A DNA stretch of 64,000 bases from Chrysoperla carnea (taxonomy: Eukaryota; Arthropoda; Insecta; Neuroptera; Chrysopidae). The position numbers and the translations under genes were made by a program. How positions within the stretch are numbered: the first letter of the stretch is position 1; the number at the start of each line of letters is the position of its first letter. Of the stretch, positions 61,240-64,000 are shown one piece after another. Location of the stretch: positions 118,290,368-118,354,367 of the forward strand of contig NC_058337.1 in NCBI RefSeq assembly GCF_905475395.1, in the 5' to 3' direction. A model generated the notes under the pieces. It did no database searches. It had not been told where the DNA came from and saw only the letters and a list, made by a program, of their open reading frames with translations.

Positions 61240-61870
61240 AGTTGTTTGTAGGCCTTAAATGTGATTATGCGTCTTTGAGAAATTGATTGTTTCGCGCCAT
61301 CATAGAAAATGACTTTTTTGCGTTTTGGCCCATCTCTTGGGTTCTACTCATATTAATAGTTGAAGATTTTGGTGTCGTTGGACTTGTCTACGTTTTATTT
61401 TAAAACCCATTTATGTCAAAGTACACGCTAAAAAAAAGTTATTCGTGCTAAAGATAATTTTTTCGTGCATTTCTGTTTGTAACGGTTTGTGTTTCTAACC
61501 TAATTTGCGCCCTCACGGGCTGTGATGTTTACGAAAAAATGTTTCAAACAAAAGTTGTTTATTTTTTATAAGGAGCATTTTTTACATTTAAACCTTTGTT
61601 CTACCTCTAACGGCTTAAAAGATGGGTCCTACGAATAACTTCTTTTCTATCAATTGAAACGTATACTTTGAAATAAATCGATTTGAAGGTAAAACACAGA
61701 AGAGTCCAACGACACCAAAATCATGAAATTTGAATGAATAGAACGCAAGATATGGGTCAAAACCAAAAAAAAGTCATTTTTCAAGTTGGCTACGAAAGGG
61801 TTAATTTCGCGAATACGCAGAATCAGATATCCTCCAAGTCTCCAAACAACTCCCCATTGAATGCAAACTT
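61240..61870. mobile_element. Inverted-repeat element interrupted by family A
   Basis: Arms at about 61240-61395 and 61685-61870 are imperfect reverse complements. Shared blocks include GAGTTGTTTG, AAAATGACTTTTTT, CATCTCTTGGGTTCTA-like and ATTTTGGTGTCGTTGGACT. The loop contains a family A fragment. No transposase frame is intact. Confidence 0.65.
61495..61637 (-). repeat. Family A dispersed repeat, copy A11 (internal fragment)
   Basis: Minus-strand fragment covering TTTGCGCCCTCACGGGCTGT, GTTTCAAACAAAAGTTGTTT and GATGGGTCCTACG, without either end. It lies between the arms of the 61240-61870 inverted repeat. Confidence 0.75.
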
Positions 61871-63414
61871 TTGGTTCATCCATCTTCGATTTACGTAACT
61901 GCACTGGACTATATTAAAATAAGAACAAACTTAATAATATTATTTAGTGGTCCATTATATTAACTGGTTTAGTTAGATCATTTATTTAAAAAAAAAAAAA
62001 AACGAATAAAATAAAAGTAACAAAAACTTTCATTTAAATCTTAACTCATTGAAAATGACTCTCTCTTTCCGGTAATGAGTTTAACAAGATTTGTATATTA
62101 TTTTTATTTTTTAAATCTAGATTTTAACACACAATCATTTTATTATTTATATAAATTTAGGCAACAAGAAACAACAAACATTACATATTATGAAACAATC
62201 ATTAATATTTATTTCCGTGTTCAATTTTAATATTTAATCATTTTATTATTTTATTGTTTTCAAAAAACATAACATAAAACAGTCATTGGATGATTGACAT
62301 TGAATAGGTACATTCTAAATACTACAGTGGCCCTCAAAGTGTGCCATGCGGAACACCAAGATTGCATAAGATAAAACAAATGTTTTACTCAAAATCCCAA
62401 TAGTTTTCAGACTCAGACCCACTGTTCAATGGCAATAAAAATTGACATTTTCGAAAGTCTAAGCATGATGGTATATCAAGAAAAAAATATAGGTTACTTA
62501 AGATCAAAAACTTTTTTTTCTTAAGAAGTAACATACGCATACCCAACTTTTAGCTCAAGGCTCGCTAGGTGACAAAAAAGAAATTGTTGGTCTAAAGAAA
62601 AGTAAATCAGAAATTTTTTGTCTAAAAATTGCAATATATATATATATGCAAGTCAATATTATTTTGGCACAAACTCATACTTGGGGGTCAATGGTAAATC
62701 TGGGGAGGAGGCTGGATAGCAGTTTCCCTGACGTGCCTTCTCTTCGGTATACCCATGAGAAGAAACAATGGAAAAGACAAAGAAATTGTTCATAAAATAC
62801 CTACATAAATTTATTCTTTGGACTAGATAAAATTTGGACTATATAAAAGTTGTATGAGCGTTTGATTTTTGGTCAATATTATTCCAAAAAATCTTTTGAG
62901 AGATCTTCTGGTAGTAGAAGCTCACTTAAACATTCTATATTTGGTTACAGTACAAATAACATATATAAAAGTTTCGTTATAATTACAGCCCCCATATCAC
63001 GTGGCAGTACAGTGTTTGCCATTTTGATTTGGCGCCATAAGCGTTGTTATGAATGTTTCAATAGTTTTTTTTTTTAAAACCAGAACATCATGTAACAAAG
63101 CCACCGGTCACAATTTAATGCGACATAATGATAGATAGTGATAGATAGATAATGTAATTGGAATTTAATGCGAACAAAGCTTCCGGGTATAAGTATTTTT
63201 ATTATGTTATTAATAATAATTAAATTTTAAGGATATTAGAGTAAAAAATTGTTTTTGAACACAAATCCAATCTTTGGAGCATATATGGCTGTAGGTTAGA
63301 AAAACCGTTTGTCGCAGTAGATAAGATCAGCCTCTCAAAGGCGTCATCGTTATTATTTAATCTATGCCTACTTCGACAGATTAAGCTTTATGTGCAGATT
63401 TTTGTGATTCTTAA

Positions 63415-63818
63415 TCTATAGATATAAAATGCTATGTCCAAAATGACTGACTGACGGCTCAACGCACAGCCTAAACTGCTGATCGTAGCGACCTGAAACT
63501 TGAAGGATGTGTTCTTTGTATAACGTAGACATTCGATAAGAAAGGATGTTTCCGAAGAATTTTCCGAAATTCTTCCCCTAAGGGGGTGAAATAGGGATGA
63601 TAGTTTGTATGAAAATTCGTCACTTTTGAGCACACTACTTAACCGATTTTAAAAATTCTTTCAAAGATAGAATGCAACATTGTCAGCAAGTAACATTATT
63701 TGTATTTTTTTTAAAATTAGGATTCCGTACCCAAAAATTGAAACTCATTAAATGGCGAACAAAAGTGGAATTCTGTGAGGGTAAAGGAAGAGAAGGCTAT
63801 AACGCGAGCAACTGCTAG
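63415..63818 (+). mobile_element. Helitron-like non-autonomous element
   Basis: Begins TCTATAGATATAAAATGC after an A and ends GCGAGCAACTGCTAG before a T, matching the Helitron pattern of 5'-TC, 3'-CTAG and insertion between A and T. Interior words GACTGACTGACGGCTCAACG, CTGAAACTTGAAGGATGTG and CCCCTAAGGGGGTGAAATAG are common to a widespread insect repeat that I remember as Helitron-associated; I could not check this. Confidence 0.5.
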
Positions 63819-64000
63819 TTGTGCTATAAACAAAATAATGAAGAAAATTTTTTAATGACAAAAAATGTCATGAACTGTTTAAAATATTGATATTCTTAGA
63901 AACTTGTTCAGTAACACTAAATATCATCAGAGAAGCTAGGAACTAGGCACTTAGTAAAATGTTAGGCGCTTTGTAACTAATTCCGTACACGGTATGCTGA

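Larger units (their letters stand above)
60320..63414. other. Probable downstream intron of dysc
   Basis: Begins with a consensus GTAAGT donor after the EYDEDT exon. I found no further convincing exon. Contents are the inverted-repeat element (61240-61870) with a nested family A fragment, a (TA)n run near 62637, and a CAGTGGCCCTCAAAGTG word at 62323 that resembles a hAT end without a partner. Confidence 0.5.

Overview
This is a 64 kb stretch of an AT-rich eukaryotic, almost certainly insect, chromosome. The evidence is spliced genes with GT-AG introns, five protein families whose insect and animal members are well known, and dense non-autonomous DNA transposons and LINE debris. I cannot fix the insect order from sequence alone.

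Layout. (1) 115-4092, plus strand: a complete five-exon gene for the U2 snRNP protein A' (spliceosome). (2) 4.3-6.5 kb: LINE RNase H debris and short MITEs. (3) 6568-7884, plus strand: an intronless 11-finger C2H2 zinc-finger gene. (4) 9156-9600: remnant of a non-LTR retrotransposon. (5) 9739-11109, minus strand: a complete three-exon proteasome beta2 subunit gene (Psmb7 type). (6) About 12657 or 14248 to 17594, plus strand: a RalGDS-like Ral guanine exchange factor (Rgl), with its 5' end only tentatively placed. (7) 17.6-48.1 kb: about 30 kb with no recognisable coding sequence. It holds tandem repeats, MITEs, several copies of one dispersed ~0.6 kb family, a perfect 192-bp palindrome and a second long inverted repeat; it may include upstream non-coding exons or introns of the next gene. 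(8) 48129-60319 and onward, plus strand: ten coding exons of a whirlin/dyschronic (dysc) PDZ scaffold with PDZ1, PDZ2 and the harmonin-homology domain. The C-terminal part with PDZ3 was not found and should lie beyond the window. (9) 60.3-64.0 kb: probably an intron of that gene, with an inverted-repeat element, a copy of the dispersed family and a Helitron-like end.

The genes are not a functional cluster: splicing, proteolysis, small-GTPase signalling, transcription and synaptic/sensory scaffolding lie side by side, as is normal for an insect genome. The least explained parts are the transposon-derived sequences. One unclassified family (called family A here) occurs at least eleven times in 64 kb, with a conserved hairpin near each end and no coding capacity. 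Exon borders were read by eye from splice consensus, codon phase and remembered family sequence; all phases close correctly within each gene model.
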